A DNA stretch of 64,000 nucleotides from JACDAL01 sp963849115 (GTDB lineage: Bacteria > Actinomycetota > CADDZG01 > WHSQ01). The stretch is from assembly GCA_963849115.1 (NCBI GenBank), contig CAWKGK010000009.1:682001-746000 (forward strand). Direction: 5' to 3'. Below the pieces are notes generated by a model. That model saw only the letters and a program-made list of their open reading frames with translations, had not been told where the DNA came from and searched no databases. Below are positions 8,128 to 16,785 of this stretch, one piece after another (positions within the stretch are counted from its first letter, which is position 1; every line of letters starts with the position of its first letter). The position numbers and the translations under genes were made by a program.

Positions 8128-9383
8128 GGCGCCAGCCGCTTCTCGAGCTGGTGCCAGGGCACCTGCTCCTGCTCCTGCGTGCGGAGGTTCTTGAGACCGG
8201 CGCGCCGTTCCCGCAGCTCCTCGTCGCCCAGGATTACGGCCCACGTCGCACCGGAGCGCACCGCGTCCTTCATCTGGCCCTTGAGTCCCCGCCTCGAGTG
8301 GTCGAGGTCGCAGCCGACGCCGGCGGCGCGCAGCGACGATGCCAGCATCAGCGCCTCACGGCGGGCCTCGTCGGAGAGCGCAACGATGTAGACGCCGACC
8401 ATGGAGTGCCCGCTCGTGCCCGTTCGCGCCAGCAGAAGCCGGTCGATGCCGCAGCCAAATCCGATTCCCCCCAGATCCGGGCCTCCAAGGGCTTGGCTGA
8501 GCCCGTCGTAGCGACCCCCTCCGCACAGTGCGCTCTGGGAGCCGAGGTTCGAGGAGACCCATTCGAACGCAGTGCGGGTGTAGTAGTCGAGGCCCCTGAC
8601 CAGACGAGGCTCGAGGTCGAAGTCGATCTCGAGGTCGGTGAGCATGTCCTGAACGCGCCGGAAATGCTCGCTGCAGGCGTCGCAGAGGTGGTCGGTGATC
8701 AGTGGAGCGTCCTCCAGGGCGGCGATGGTGGCGGGCTCCTTGGAGTCGAACGTGCGCAGTGGATTGGTGTCTGCTCGCTGCCGGTCCGCCTCGGCGAGCT
8801 CCGAGGAATGCTCTCGTAGAAACGAGGCCAGTTTGTCGAGATAGCCGTCGCGGCAGGACTCGGACGGGTGTCCTATCGAGTTCAGCAGGAGGCGCGGCTC
8901 GGTTTCGGCGTCGAGCAAGAAGCGATGGCCGAGCTCGATGACCTCGGCATCGATCGAGGGCTCGAGGCTGCCGATCGCCTCGATACCCACCTGGAAGAAG
9001 GCCCGGTAGCGACCCTTCTGGGGGCGTTCCTGGCGAAACATCGAGCTCGAGTAGCACAGCTTGAGCGGCAGGGGGCCGCGCTGCAACGAGTGCTCGATCA
9101 CGGCCCGCATGACCGGCGCGGTGCCCTCGGGCCTGAGCGTGAGCGAGCGGCCTCCGTGGTCCGAGAATGTGTACATCTGCTTGTGGACGACCTCCGAGCC
9201 CTCACCCACGCCGCGGGCAAAGACCTCCGTGTGCTCGAACGCGGGCGTCTCCACCGGCGCGTAGCCGGCGCGCTCGAAGGTGTCGAGCGCGAGCCGGGAC
9301 AGCGCCTGCCAGGCCCACGACTCCGGAGGCAGGAGGTCGCGCGTCCCCGGCGGCGCGCGAAAACTTATCCTTCGATCGGGCAT
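8124..9383 (-). CDS. hisS: Histidyl-tRNA synthetase
   Basis: Charges tRNA-His. The 419 residues carry class II motifs: the N-terminal RAPPGTRDLLPPES, motif 2 near SSMFRQERPQKGRYRAFFQVGIE, the histidine-specific RGLDYYTRTAFE, and GFGCGIDRLLLA (motif 3). A C-terminal anticodon-binding domain follows. It starts with ATG 6 bases after a TAGGAT hexamer, so it is probably leaderless. It forms a two-gene unit with aspS. Confidence 0.96.
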   Translation of the reverse strand: MPDRRISFRAPPGTRDLLPPESWAWQALSRLALDTFERAGYAPVETPAFEHTEVFARGVGEGSEVVHKQMYTFSDHGGRSLTLRPEGTAPVMRAVIEHSLQRGPLPLKLCYSSSMFRQERPQKGRYRAFFQVGIEAIGSLEPSIDAEVIELGHRFLLDAETEPRLLLNSIGHPSESCRDGYLDKLASFLREHSSELAEADRQRADTNPLRTFDSKEPATIAALEDAPLITDHLCDACSEHFRRVQDMLTDLEIDFDLEPRLVRGLDYYTRTAFEWVSSNLGSQSALCGGGRYDGLSQALGGPDLGGIGFGCGIDRLLLARTGTSGHSMVGVYIVALSDEARREALMLASSLRAAGVGCDLDHSRRGLKGQMKDAVRSGATWAVILGDEELRERRAGLKNLRTQEQEQVPWHQLEKRLAP

Positions 9384-9389
9384 GACGGC

Positions 9390-9395
9390 ATCCTA
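9390..9395 (-). promoter_or_regulatory. hisS: -10 element TAGGAT of leaderless hisS transcript
   Basis: On the minus strand TAGGAT is followed by exactly 6 bases and then the hisS ATG. No Shine-Dalgarno is present. It fits the TAnnnT-N6-start pattern repeated in this window. Confidence 0.6.
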
Positions 9396-9469
9396 AAGGG
9401 GCCCGGGAAGACCCTCTTCCTGTGGTTGGATACCCCATGCAACGTTCTGAAGAGAGTTGAGGGAGGCAC

Positions 9470-10306
9470 ATGCTCGAGTCACGGACCGAGCCGCGGGCTC
9501 AACTCGAAGCCCTGGCCCGCCGCATTAGGCGCGACATCGTCATCTCGACCACCAAGGCAGGCTCGGGACACCCCTCTACTTCGTTGTCGATGGTCGAGGT
9601 CCTGACCGTCCTCTACTTCGGGGGGGTGCTTCGCTACGACCCCGCCGAACCGCATCACCCCGAACGTGACCGCTTCGTCCTCTCCAAGGGCCACGGCGCC
9701 CCCGGGCTCTACGCGGTGCTGGCCGAGGCCGGCTACTTTCCCAGAGAGGACCTCGCGACGCTCAGGCAGATGGGGTCGGCCCTCGAGGGGCATCCCAACA
9801 TGTGCAGGCTTCCGGGAGTGGAGGCCTCTACCGGGTCGTTGGGCCAGGGCCTCTCGATCGGCATCGGACACGCGCTCGCCGCCCGCCTCGACGGCTCGTC
9901 CTACCGCGTCTACGTCATGGTCGGCGACGGCGAGAGCGAACAGGGGCAGGTGTGGGAGGCGCTGATGTACGCGGGCAACCATGAACTGTCGAACCTCACC
10001 CTCATCCTCGACCGTAACGGCTATCAGCAGACTGCCGCGGTGGCGGAGGTTCAGCCGCTCGACCCGCTGCAGGACAAGATCGAGGCCTTCGGTTGGTCTG
10101 CGCGCACCATCGACGGCCACTCCCTCGATGAGGTCGAGACGGCCTTCTCATGGGCTCGATCCGTGACGGAAGGCCCCCAGGCCATAATCGCCAACACCGT
10201 CAAGGGCAAGGGCGTGAGCCTGCTCGAAGCAACGCCCGGAAAGTGGCACGGGAAGCCGGTCCCCGCCGACGAGGAAGAAAAGGCACTCGAGGAGATCGGG
10301 ACATGA
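9470..10306 (+). CDS. Transketolase, N-terminal subunit
   Basis: The thiamine-diphosphate-binding half of a split transketolase (pentose phosphate pathway). 278 residues with AGSGHPSTSLSMVEVLTVLYF, KGHGAPGLYAVLAEAG and the ThDP/Mg motif GDGESEQGQVWEALMYA followed by N-x-Y (ILDRNGYQQ). A clear RBS (GGGAGG) precedes the ATG at 9470. The stop overlaps the start of the C-terminal subunit (ATGA), as expected for a two-subunit enzyme. Split transketolases are common in several bacterial and archaeal groups. Some relatives act on unusual sugars, so pathway assignment is not certain. Confidence 0.92.
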   Translation: MLESRTEPRAQLEALARRIRRDIVISTTKAGSGHPSTSLSMVEVLTVLYFGGVLRYDPAEPHHPERDRFVLSKGHGAPGLYAVLAEAGYFPREDLATLRQMGSALEGHPNMCRLPGVEASTGSLGQGLSIGIGHALAARLDGSSYRVYVMVGDGESEQGQVWEALMYAGNHELSNLTLILDRNGYQQTAAVAEVQPLDPLQDKIEAFGWSARTIDGHSLDEVETAFSWARSVTEGPQAIIANTVKGKGVSLLEATPGKWHGKPVPADEEEKALEEIGT

Positions 10307-11262
10307 GCCTGGGACTGACGCACATCAAGCTCGAGGACGGCCAGCCCACTCGCCTCGCCTTCGGCGAGGCGCTCGCCGATGCGGGGGCGGACGAACGCAT
10401 CGTCGTGCTCGACGGCGATGTCCACAACTCGACCTACACAGGGCTGTTCGGAGAGCGCTACCCCGATCGCTTCTTCAACGTCGGCATCGCCGAGTCGAAC
10501 CTCATCGGCATAGCGGCAGGCCTGGCCGGCAGCGGCAAGATCCCGGTGGTTTCCAGCTTCTCGATCTTCCTGTTGGCGAACGCCTTCGATCAGATCCGCA
10601 TGAGCATCGCCTTTCCCAACCAGAATGTGAAGCTCGTGGGCACCCACGCGGGCATCTCGATTGGCGAGGACGGTCCCTCGCAGATGGGGATCGAGGACGT
10701 CGCCCTGGCCTGCGCGCTGCCCGGCTTCACCGTCATCGTGCCGGCCGACGGCGCCAGCACCCGGGCCGCTACAGTGGCCATGCTCGAGCGCGAGGGGCCG
10801 ACCTTTTTGCGTTGCGGTCGCCCCGCCGTACCGGTCGTCTACGAGAACGGCGCCGACTTCCACGTCGGCCAGGCCAATGAGCTGCGAGAGGGCTCGGACG
10901 TGACGATCATCGCCAACGGCATCATGGTGGCGATGGCGCTCGATTCGGCTGCGGCGCTCGCCTCAGAGGGGGTGGAGGCGAGAGTGCTCGACATGCATAC
11001 GGTCAAGCCGATCGATACCGAGGCCATCGAGCGGGCCGCGAACGAGACCGGCGGCATCGTCGTGGCCGAGGAGCACATCGCCTATGGGGGGCTCGGCGCC
11101 ACGGTGGCACTGGCGGCGGCCGAGCGCGCGCCGACCAGGATGGCTTTCGTGGACATCGGCGACACCTATGCCACCTCGGGAAAACCACAGGAGCTGCTGC
11201 TGCAATTCGGCCTCACGCCCGAGGTGATCACCGACCGGGCGCGCCACGTGCTCAAGATCTAA
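10303..11262 (+). CDS. Transketolase, C-terminal subunit
   Basis: The pyrimidine-binding and C-terminal half of the split transketolase. 319 residues: RLAFGEALADAGADERIVVLDGDV, the conserved FNVGIAESNLIGIAAGLA with the catalytic Glu, THAGISIGEDGPSQMGIEDVAL, and a C-terminal domain of the transketolase/DXS/E1-beta type. The ATG at 10303 lies in the 4-base overlap with the N-subunit stop; an upstream in-frame extension only overlaps that subunit. Just after the stop there is only a weak AT-rich hairpin (CTAAA-TAG-TTTAG). Confidence 0.92.
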   Translation: MSLGLTHIKLEDGQPTRLAFGEALADAGADERIVVLDGDVHNSTYTGLFGERYPDRFFNVGIAESNLIGIAAGLAGSGKIPVVSSFSIFLLANAFDQIRMSIAFPNQNVKLVGTHAGISIGEDGPSQMGIEDVALACALPGFTVIVPADGASTRAATVAMLEREGPTFLRCGRPAVPVVYENGADFHVGQANELREGSDVTIIANGIMVAMALDSAAALASEGVEARVLDMHTVKPIDTEAIERAANETGGIVVAEEHIAYGGLGATVALAAAERAPTRMAFVDIGDTYATSGKPQELLLQFGLTPEVITDRARHVLKI

Positions 11263-11368
11263 ATAGTTTAGACATCTGGGTCCTGCCTGGATTACTCATT
11301 TACCATAATGCTGTTGCAGGCAAGAATGGGCACATAACGTCCCCGGCCCCCTGATAAGGAAGACGACA

Positions 11369-11830
11369 ATGGCCTCTGCGCACGAAGCTATGCCCCTCCC
11401 CGAGGTCAATGCCATCCGGCTCGAGGATATGGTCGACAGAACACTGGTTCGCTGGCGCGGCGCAGTTACCCGCCGCTGGGAGGGCAGCGTGGTGGGGACG
11501 GCCTGCTTCGGGCCCGAGGGCAGACAGCTCGAATGGGCCCTCGACGAGCTCGTTGCCAACGCAGTTGCGGCGACCGGCCCCCAGGACGGTATTACCGTTT
11601 CGGGCCGCGCCGCGGGCTCGTGGATCGAGGTCGACGTCACCGAATGGTCGCCGACCACCCCGGCCGGTCACATCGGCTATGAGGGCGACGAGGTCCCCGA
11701 AGTGGTGGCCGCTTGCGCTCCCGGGATGAGGATCGTGGAGAGCATCGTGGCCTCGCAGTCGGGCTCGCTAGAGATCACGACGCGGCCCGGAGTTTCGACG
11801 ACGTTCTTGATCCGGCTCCCCCACTCCTAG
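11369..11830 (+). CDS. Anti-sigma/RsbW-type histidine-kinase-like ATPase
   Basis: A 153-residue stand-alone HATPase_c protein of the kind that regulates sigma or anti-sigma-factor partners. The N box is visible as ALDELVANAV near residue 56 and the G2-like loop as PGMRIVESIV near 122, ending in TTFLIRLP. The ATG at 11369 follows an AAGGAAG Shine-Dalgarno. No sigma factor or antagonist lies next to it, so its target is unknown. The 107-bp gap upstream holds a possible CATAAT -10. Confidence 0.75.
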   Translation: MASAHEAMPLPEVNAIRLEDMVDRTLVRWRGAVTRRWEGSVVGTACFGPEGRQLEWALDELVANAVAATGPQDGITVSGRAAGSWIEVDVTEWSPTTPAGHIGYEGDEVPEVVAACAPGMRIVESIVASQSGSLEITTRPGVSTTFLIRLPHS

Positions 11831-11845
11831 AACCAACCCACCCAC

Positions 11846-11899
11846 CCGCGTTTTGAGCGTCTCAGAGCGCGGAAAACCGCGCTCTGACGCCCCTAAAAA
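11846..11899 (+). repeat. Inverted repeat, left copy (palindromic, about 54 bp)
   Basis: Starts CGCGTTTTGAGCG and contains the perfect hairpin CAGAGCGCGG-AAAA-CCGCGCTCTG, ending CCCCTAAAAA. It matches the reverse complement of 12872-12925 at all but 2 positions. It follows the ATPase stop by 15 bases, and its end contains the stop codon of the DUF559 gene. Confidence 0.85.
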
Positions 11900-12807
11900 C
11901 GTCCGAGCCGCATTCGGAGCGCCTTCCGGAGCTCCTCTGCCACCAGCGCGGGGCGCAGAGTGAGGTCGTCCTTCGTGTAACGAAGCACCAGCCACTCGCC
12001 CAGCCCCATGCGATTCGAGCGGGTGCGGTCCCTCTGAAAAGGATCCCGATCGGAGTGGTACTCGTAGCCGTCGAGCTCGATCGCGATCCGAGCATCGGGG
12101 TAGGCGAAGTCCACCCGCCCGATGCCCTCGATACGGTACTGCCGCTCGGGCTGGGGCAGAGAGTGGGCCTCGACCAGCTTGACGAAACCGTCCTCGAGAG
12201 GACTATCGGTGGCACGGTAGTCGAGTGGCCGCTCCGCCAGCACCCGACGCAGATTCGTGGTTCCGTTGCGGCCCTGGACGGCGTATCGCTCGAGCCTCGC
12301 ATGCAGCGCCGGGAGCCACACCAGTCGGTGCCTCAGGGCCTCGTCCACGGCGCGTTCGAGGGCGGGGAAGCTCACCAATCCGGCAAGCTCGTAGAGAGCC
12401 CGGTCAAGGACAGTCAACGGTATGCCGGCTTTGCGCGTGGTGTCCTGCGGAGGAAGAGACACGGGGCGGTGCAGGAGCAGGCTCCTTCTGGGGGAGTGAA
12501 TCTTGCGAGGGACGCAGAGGTCGATCAGGTCAGAGGGAAGCGAGTATGCGCCCCACAGGCCGGCGCTTGTCCGGCCGCAACAAACAGTGTCCGACCCGGC
12601 CCACAGGTGAGCCGCCATGAGGTCCTGCTCCCGGCAGTGTGCTACCCCGACCAGGCCGAAGACGTTGGGGAGAACGTGATTGGTCCAGCGACCCGACTCG
12701 ACTCGTACCCGGATGGAGTGGAAGTTGTGACCCGCCGCCGTCGCTTGGGCCCGACTGAAGATTCCGTACTGGCCCTCGGCAAACAGCGCCACTCGTTCGT
12801 CTCTGTG
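11893..12807 (-). CDS. AbiEi-like winged helix plus DUF559 (Vsr-like) endonuclease-domain protein
   Basis: A 304-residue protein with two recognisable parts. The N-terminal winged-helix domain is of AbiEi type (FAEGQYGIFSRAQATAAG). The C-terminal DUF559 domain is related to Vsr/restriction-fold nucleases (GRVDFAYPDARIAIELDGYEYH, then DRDPFQRDRTRSNRM), with acidic residues where catalytic ones are expected. Such proteins are frequent and often multi-copy in actinobacteria; their function is not settled. I chose the ATG at 12807. A longer TTG start at 12918 would translate the palindromic repeat and is unlikely. No partner toxin (AbiEii) lies beside it. Both ends of the gene region are bounded by inverted repeats. 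Confidence 0.8.
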   Translation of the reverse strand, partial: HRDERVALFAEGQYGIFSRAQATAAGHNFHSIRVRVESGRWTNHVLPNVFGLVGVAHCREQDLMAAHLWAGSDTVCCGRTSAGLWGAYSLPSDLIDLCVPRKIHSPRRSLLLHRPVSLPPQDTTRKAGIPLTVLDRALYELAGLVSFPALERAVDEALRHRLVWLPALHARLERYAVQGRNGTTNLRRVLAERPLDYRATDSPLEDGFVKLVEAHSLPQPERQYRIEGIGRVDFAYPDARIAIELDGYEYHSDRDPFQRDRTRSNRMGLGEWLVLRYTKDDLTLRPALVAEELRKALRMRLGRF

Positions 12808-12871
12808 CATGATGTCAGTGAAACCACCGAGTTCGGGGATCGTCTGTGGCGCGCGCCACACCTCAGGCGAC

Positions 12872-12925
12872 TTTTTAGGGGACTCAGAGCGCGGTTTTCC
12901 GCGCTCTGAGACGCTCAAAACGCGG
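12872..12925 (-). repeat. Inverted repeat, right copy (palindromic, about 54 bp)
   Basis: TTTTTAGGGG, then CAGAGCGCGG-TTTT-CCGCGCTCTG, then CGCTCAAAACGCG. It is the mirror of the copy at 11846-11899 (51 of 53 core positions identical). It lies upstream of the DUF559 gene and 14 bases before the SOS promoter of the next operon. Confidence 0.85.
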
Positions 12926-12938
12926 TCCGGGGATGGGG

Positions 12939-12982
12939 TTGACGGGGGCCGGGCTCACCCTTACTATCGAACATACGTTCGA
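12939..12982 (+). promoter_or_regulatory. SOS promoter with LexA box TCGAACATACGTTCGA
   Basis: -35 TTGACG (12939-12944), a 17-bp spacer, then -10 TACTAT (12962-12967). A perfect palindromic LexA operator TCGAAC-ATAC-GTTCGA (12967-12982) overlaps the end of the -10 and the expected transcription start. The box fits the known Gram-positive/actinobacterial consensus, so LexA should repress the downstream DUF6504-dnaE2 genes until DNA damage. Confidence 0.9.
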
Positions 12983-13114
12983 TACCCCGGAGCGGGCGAG
13001 AGGTTCCCCGGCCCCCCGCTCGCTCCGGGCGGACGTCCATCGAAATGATGAACCAAGGGCGGGCCGCAGCGTCGTCTCGGCGAGGAGTGGGATGGGCGGA
13101 GGGGATGGGGAGGG

Positions 13115-13444
13115 ATGACCAAGCGCTATGACGAGGACATCGACGTGACGCCGGACCCGGCCAGCCCCGGGACTCCCCTCTCGTTCGTGTGGCGAGGCCG
13201 ACGCTACGACATCGACCAGCCTCTGATGTCCTGGCGTGAGGGCTCGGAGTGGTGGCTCAGGGGCGCTCACAACGGCGCTCAGGGGCAGGACCGGGAGTTC
13301 CACCGGGTGCTGGCCCGCCCGGCCCAGAGGCTCGCCACCGGCGAGGTCGATGCCGACGGCTTTTTGATCTCCTACGGCGCGGTCTACGACGTCTTCAGGG
13401 ACCGGATATCGGGCAACTGGCGCATGGCTCGGGTCTGGGACTGA
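13115..13444 (+). CDS. DUF6504 family protein
   Basis: A 109-residue protein of unknown function. It contains a WRGRRYDIDQPLMSWRE segment and ends GAVYDVFRDRISGNWRMARVWD, the arrangement of the DUF6504 family, which in actinobacteria is often found beside dnaE2 or Y-family polymerase genes. It is the first gene after the LexA-controlled promoter and lies 11 bases upstream of dnaE2, so a role in damage-induced translesion synthesis is inferred from context. An ATG at 13115 follows a GGGGAGGG Shine-Dalgarno. Confidence 0.8.
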   Translation: MTKRYDEDIDVTPDPASPGTPLSFVWRGRRYDIDQPLMSWREGSEWWLRGAHNGAQGQDREFHRVLARPAQRLATGEVDADGFLISYGAVYDVFRDRISGNWRMARVWD

Positions 13445-13455
13445 ACCCGCCGGCC

Positions 13456-16400
13456 ATGGGCGCATTCACCCATCTGCACTGCCATTCGACCTGGTCCCTG
13501 CTCGACGGCGCCATCCCGGCCGAGGCTCTGCCGCACCTCGCCCGCAGCCGTGGCTTCGAGACCGTCGCCCTCACCGACCACGACTCGTTGACGGGTGCGG
13601 TGCGCTTCTCCAGAGCGTGCCGCGAGGCTTCGGTCAAGCCCATCTTCGGTGCCGAGCTGACGCTCGCAGGAGACGAGCACATCACACTCGTCGTCAAGGA
13701 CGAGACCGGTTACGGGAACCTGTGCGGGCTCATCAGCCGCGCTCACCTGAACAACGAGCGCGGCGCGCCGTGCTCGAGCTTCGACGATGTGGTTGCCGCA
13801 AGCCAAGGGCTGTTCGTGCTGTCGGGGTGCAGCAGGGGAGAGGTCGCGAGGCTCGCCGCACGAGGCGCCTTGCCCCAGGCCGTCGCGGCCGCTCGGCGCT
13901 GGCGCAAAGCCATCGGAGAGGATTACCGGATCGAGGTCTTTGACCTGCGCGGCTACGGGCATCGTACGCTCCGGGATCGCCTTCTACGAGTGGCTCGTGA
14001 CGCTCGGGTCCCGGCCGTCGCCACCAACGACGTCCACTACGCCGATCCATCGGGAGCGGCCACCCATGAGGTGCTGCACGCGATCAAGGACATCGTCCCG
14101 TTGTCGCGCGCGCACGCCTTGCGCACCACCTCCGAGCTCTATCTGAAGAGCGCGGCGGAGATGGCCGCATTGTTCGATGACGTCCCCGAGGTCCTGTCCG
14201 AGAGCGCGGCGATCGCCGAGGCCTGTGACTTCGATCTTGACTTCGGTGTCTACCACTTCCCCGAAGTCCCGTTGTCGCGCTCAGAGACGCCCACTCAGCT
14301 GCTCGCTCGAAGGTGCTACGAGGGCGTGCGCAGGCGCTTCGGCGCAACCAAGGCAGAGGTCGAGGACCGCCTCCAGCACGAGCTCCAGATGATCTTCAAG
14401 CTCGGCTTCGCCGCCTACTTCGTGATGGTCGCGGACATCGTCGCTCACGTCCGCTCACAGCTCGGCATCCATTGCTCCTGCAGGGGCAGCGCGGCCGGCT
14501 CACTGGTGTGCTACGTGCTCGGCATCTCAGATGTAGACCCCGTGCGCTACGACCTGCTGTTCGAGCGCTTCATCAACGAGCGCAGGGAAGAGCTCCCCGA
14601 CATCGACATCGACGTCGAGTCCCATCGGCGCGAAGAGGTCCTCGACTACATCTTGAGGACCTACGGAGCGCAGCAGACCGCGGTGTGCTGCATGGTCGAC
14701 ACCTTCCGTGCGCGAATGGCGATCCGGGACGTCGGCAAAGCTCTGGGGCTACCTCCGGAGGAGATCGATCTCGTCGCCAAGGCCTTCCCCCGCATCGCGG
14801 CCCGCGACATCCCCAAGGCGATCGAGCGACTGCCCGAGCTGGCCGGGTCCAATCTCGAGCGCGGCCAGTTGGCCCAACTGTTCCAGTTGTGTCTCGAGAT
14901 TGACGGTTTCCCTCGACACCTCGCCCTCCATCCCTCGGGGGTGATCCTGTCCTCCTCAGACCTCGCCCGGCGTGTGCCGATGCAGGAGTCCTTCGAGGGC
15001 TTCTGCATGCTGCAAGCCGATAAGGACGATGTCTTGGACCTCGGCTTGGTCAAGCTCGACGTGCTCGGTGTCAGGATGCTGTCGGCCATCTCCCATGCCT
15101 GTGCCGAGATCGAACGTGTCTCCGGCGAGCGGATAAACCTCGAGAAAATCCCTCACGACGACCCCGCCACCTTCGCGCTGGTCAAGTCCTCCAACACCTT
15201 GGGGTGCTTTCAGATCGAGTCCCCGGGACAGCGCGAGCTGCTCGCACGCCTGCAGCCGAGCCGTTTCGAGGACCTCATCGTCGAGATCTCGCTGTTTCGC
15301 CCCGGCCCGGTGAAGTCCGACATGGTGACGCCGTTCTTGGAGCGCCGTCACGGCTTCGAGAAGACACCGCGCCTGATCGAGGCCTTGAGGGAGATCCTCG
15401 CCGAGACCCACGGCGTGATCATCTTTCACGAGCAGCTCATACGAGCGATCGCCGCATCCACAGGCTGCTCTCTGGCCGACGCCGACTACGTCCGCCGCCA
15501 CCTCGAGGGTGATTCTCCCGGTCTTCCCGACGGCCTCGACAACGCAACTCGAGCATCTTCGATGGAGGACTGGTTCAAGGACCGGGTCATGACACGCGGG
15601 CTCAGCGACACCCAGGCCCGCGCCTTGTGGAAGGAGGTCTTCGCCTTTGCCTCGTTTGGCTTCTGCAAGTCGCATGCGGCTGCCTTTGCCCTCCCCACTT
15701 ATCTTTCGGCGTGGCTCAAGGCTCGTTATCCGGCGGAGTTCTTGGCCGGGGTCCTAACTCACGACCCTGGGATGTATCCCCGCCGGGCCATCGTGGCCGA
15801 TGCCCGCAGCAACGGCATCCCCATCCTTTCTCTCGACGTCAACCTCTCCGATGGCGTCTATCGCTCAGAGCTTGCCGGGTCGCGCCGCGGCGTCCGCCTG
15901 TCGTTGTCCGAGGTGCGCGGCATCTCTGAGGCAGAGATCGATGCGATCGTTTTATCGAGGCCGTTTTCTAGCGTGGAGGACCTGTGGCGGCGCACCAGGA
16001 TCTCGCGGCCCACCTTGGAGGCGCTGGCTCATGTGGGGGCGCTCGATTCGATCGAGCCCCACCGCTGTAGGCGCGAGCTGGTGTGGCGGGCGGGCGAGCT
16101 CGCGGCCGAACCCGTCGCGCCCGGCGGCCAGCTGTCGCTGACGCTCGACGAGCCCGAGAACAACGGCTCGTCCCTTCCCGGTCTGCGGGCTTACACCCCC
16201 TTGGAGGAGGTAGAGGCCGAGCTCGAGGTCTCGGGGATCGACGCCCGCCGCCACATCATGGAGCTCTACGCATCGCTTGTGGACGAGCTCGGCTGCGTTC
16301 CGGCCGCGAGCCTCGAGACCCTGCGCAACAACTCTGAGACATGGGTGGCGGGGGTCAAGGTGTCGACCCAGACACCGGCCATCCGCTCGGGGCAGAGGAT

Positions 16401-16758
16401 CATCTTCGCCACACTGGACGACATCACCGGCCCTCTGGACGTGACCGTCTTCGAGCGCGCTCAGGCGCGCTGCGCGCGGACCGTGTTCCATTCGTGGCTG
16501 CTCGCGGTCAAAGGGGTGGTGCGTAAGCGAGGCGGCGCCTCCTTGATTCACGAGATGGTTGCAAACGTCGGCATCACGGTGGTCGCCCACGAGGTCTTCG
16601 ATCTCGGAGAGCTCGCCTCGGACCGTGCCCGGGGGCACTCGCTGGCGCTCGCGCTGGGTCGCCAGCGGCGTCGTCAGGGAGCGGCCGCGCGGGGGACCGC
16701 GGCCCGCCAAGAGGGGCCCAAGCTGTGGCATGCAAGCGGCGGCTCCGCAGGCCGCTGA
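13456..16758 (+). CDS. dnaE2: Error-prone DNA polymerase III alpha subunit DnaE2
   Basis: A C-family polymerase for damage-induced mutagenic synthesis. 1100 residues: an N-terminal PHP domain (FTHLHCHSTWSLLDGA), the catalytic palm with LPDIDIDVESHRREEV carrying the Asp residues, the DnaE2-type FRPGPVKSDMVTPFLERR, a helix-hairpin region (VEDLWRRTRISRPTLEALAHVGAL), and a C-terminal OB fold (DDITGPLDVTVFE). It lacks the longer C-terminal region of replicative DnaE, which is present separately at 54.5 kb. The ATG at 13456 is chosen because FTHLHCHS follows at once. The gene is under the SOS promoter at 12.95 kb with DUF6504, and dinB follows 27 bases downstream. Confidence 0.93.
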   Translation: MGAFTHLHCHSTWSLLDGAIPAEALPHLARSRGFETVALTDHDSLTGAVRFSRACREASVKPIFGAELTLAGDEHITLVVKDETGYGNLCGLISRAHLNNERGAPCSSFDDVVAASQGLFVLSGCSRGEVARLAARGALPQAVAAARRWRKAIGEDYRIEVFDLRGYGHRTLRDRLLRVARDARVPAVATNDVHYADPSGAATHEVLHAIKDIVPLSRAHALRTTSELYLKSAAEMAALFDDVPEVLSESAAIAEACDFDLDFGVYHFPEVPLSRSETPTQLLARRCYEGVRRRFGATKAEVEDRLQHELQMIFKLGFAAYFVMVADIVAHVRSQLGIHCSCRGSAAGSLVCYVLGISDVDPVRYDLLFERFINERREELPDIDIDVESHRREEVLDYILRTYGAQQTAVCCMVDTFRARMAIRDVGKALGLPPEEIDLVAKAFPRIAARDIPKAIERLPELAGSNLERGQLAQLFQLCLEIDGFPRHLALHPSGVILSSSDLARRVPMQESFEGFCMLQADKDDVLDLGLVKLDVLGVRMLSAISHACAEIERVSGERINLEKIPHDDPATFALVKSSNTLGCFQIESPGQRELLARLQPSRFEDLIVEISLFRPGPVKSDMVTPFLERRHGFEKTPRLIEALREILAETHGVIIFHEQLIRAIAASTGCSLADADYVRRHLEGDSPGLPDGLDNATRASSMEDWFKDRVMTRGLSDTQARALWKEVFAFASFGFCKSHAAAFALPTYLSAWLKARYPAEFLAGVLTHDPGMYPRRAIVADARSNGIPILSLDVNLSDGVYRSELAGSRRGVRLSLSEVRGISEAEIDAIVLSRPFSSVEDLWRRTRISRPTLEALAHVGALDSIEPHRCRRELVWRAGELAAEPVAPGGQLSLTLDEPENNGSSLPGLRAYTPLEEVEAELEVSGIDARRHIMELYASLVDELGCVPAASLETLRNNSETWVAGVKVSTQTPAIRSGQRIIFATLDDITGPLDVTVFERAQARCARTVFHSWLLAVKGVVRKRGGASLIHEMVANVGITVVAHEVFDLGELASDRARGHSLALALGRQRRRQGAAARGTAARQEGPKLWHASGGSAGR

Positions 16759-16773
16759 TCCAGGCGCGGCGGT

Positions 16774-16779
16774 GAGAAT
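16774..16779 (+). promoter_or_regulatory. dinB: -10 element GAGAAT before leaderless dinB
   Basis: GAGAAT is followed by 6 bases and then the GTG start of dinB, the same spacing as at other leaderless starts here. It would let dinB be expressed separately from the SOS promoter upstream. Confidence 0.45.
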
Positions 16780-16785
16780 GGCCCT

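Noticed and set aside
11263..11290. Intrinsic terminator after the transketolase subunit
   Set aside because: The CTAAA-TAG-TTTAG stem is only 5 bp, AT-rich and lacks a U tract.
12808..12918. Longer N-terminus of the DUF559 protein from a TTG at 12918
   Set aside because: It would translate the palindromic repeat (SERGKPRSES...), a typical spurious extension; the conserved winged-helix domain starts after ATG 12807.
13249..13455. Longer DnaE2 N-terminus
   Set aside because: That stretch overlaps DUF6504 in another frame and shows no PHP-domain similarity before FTHLHCHS.
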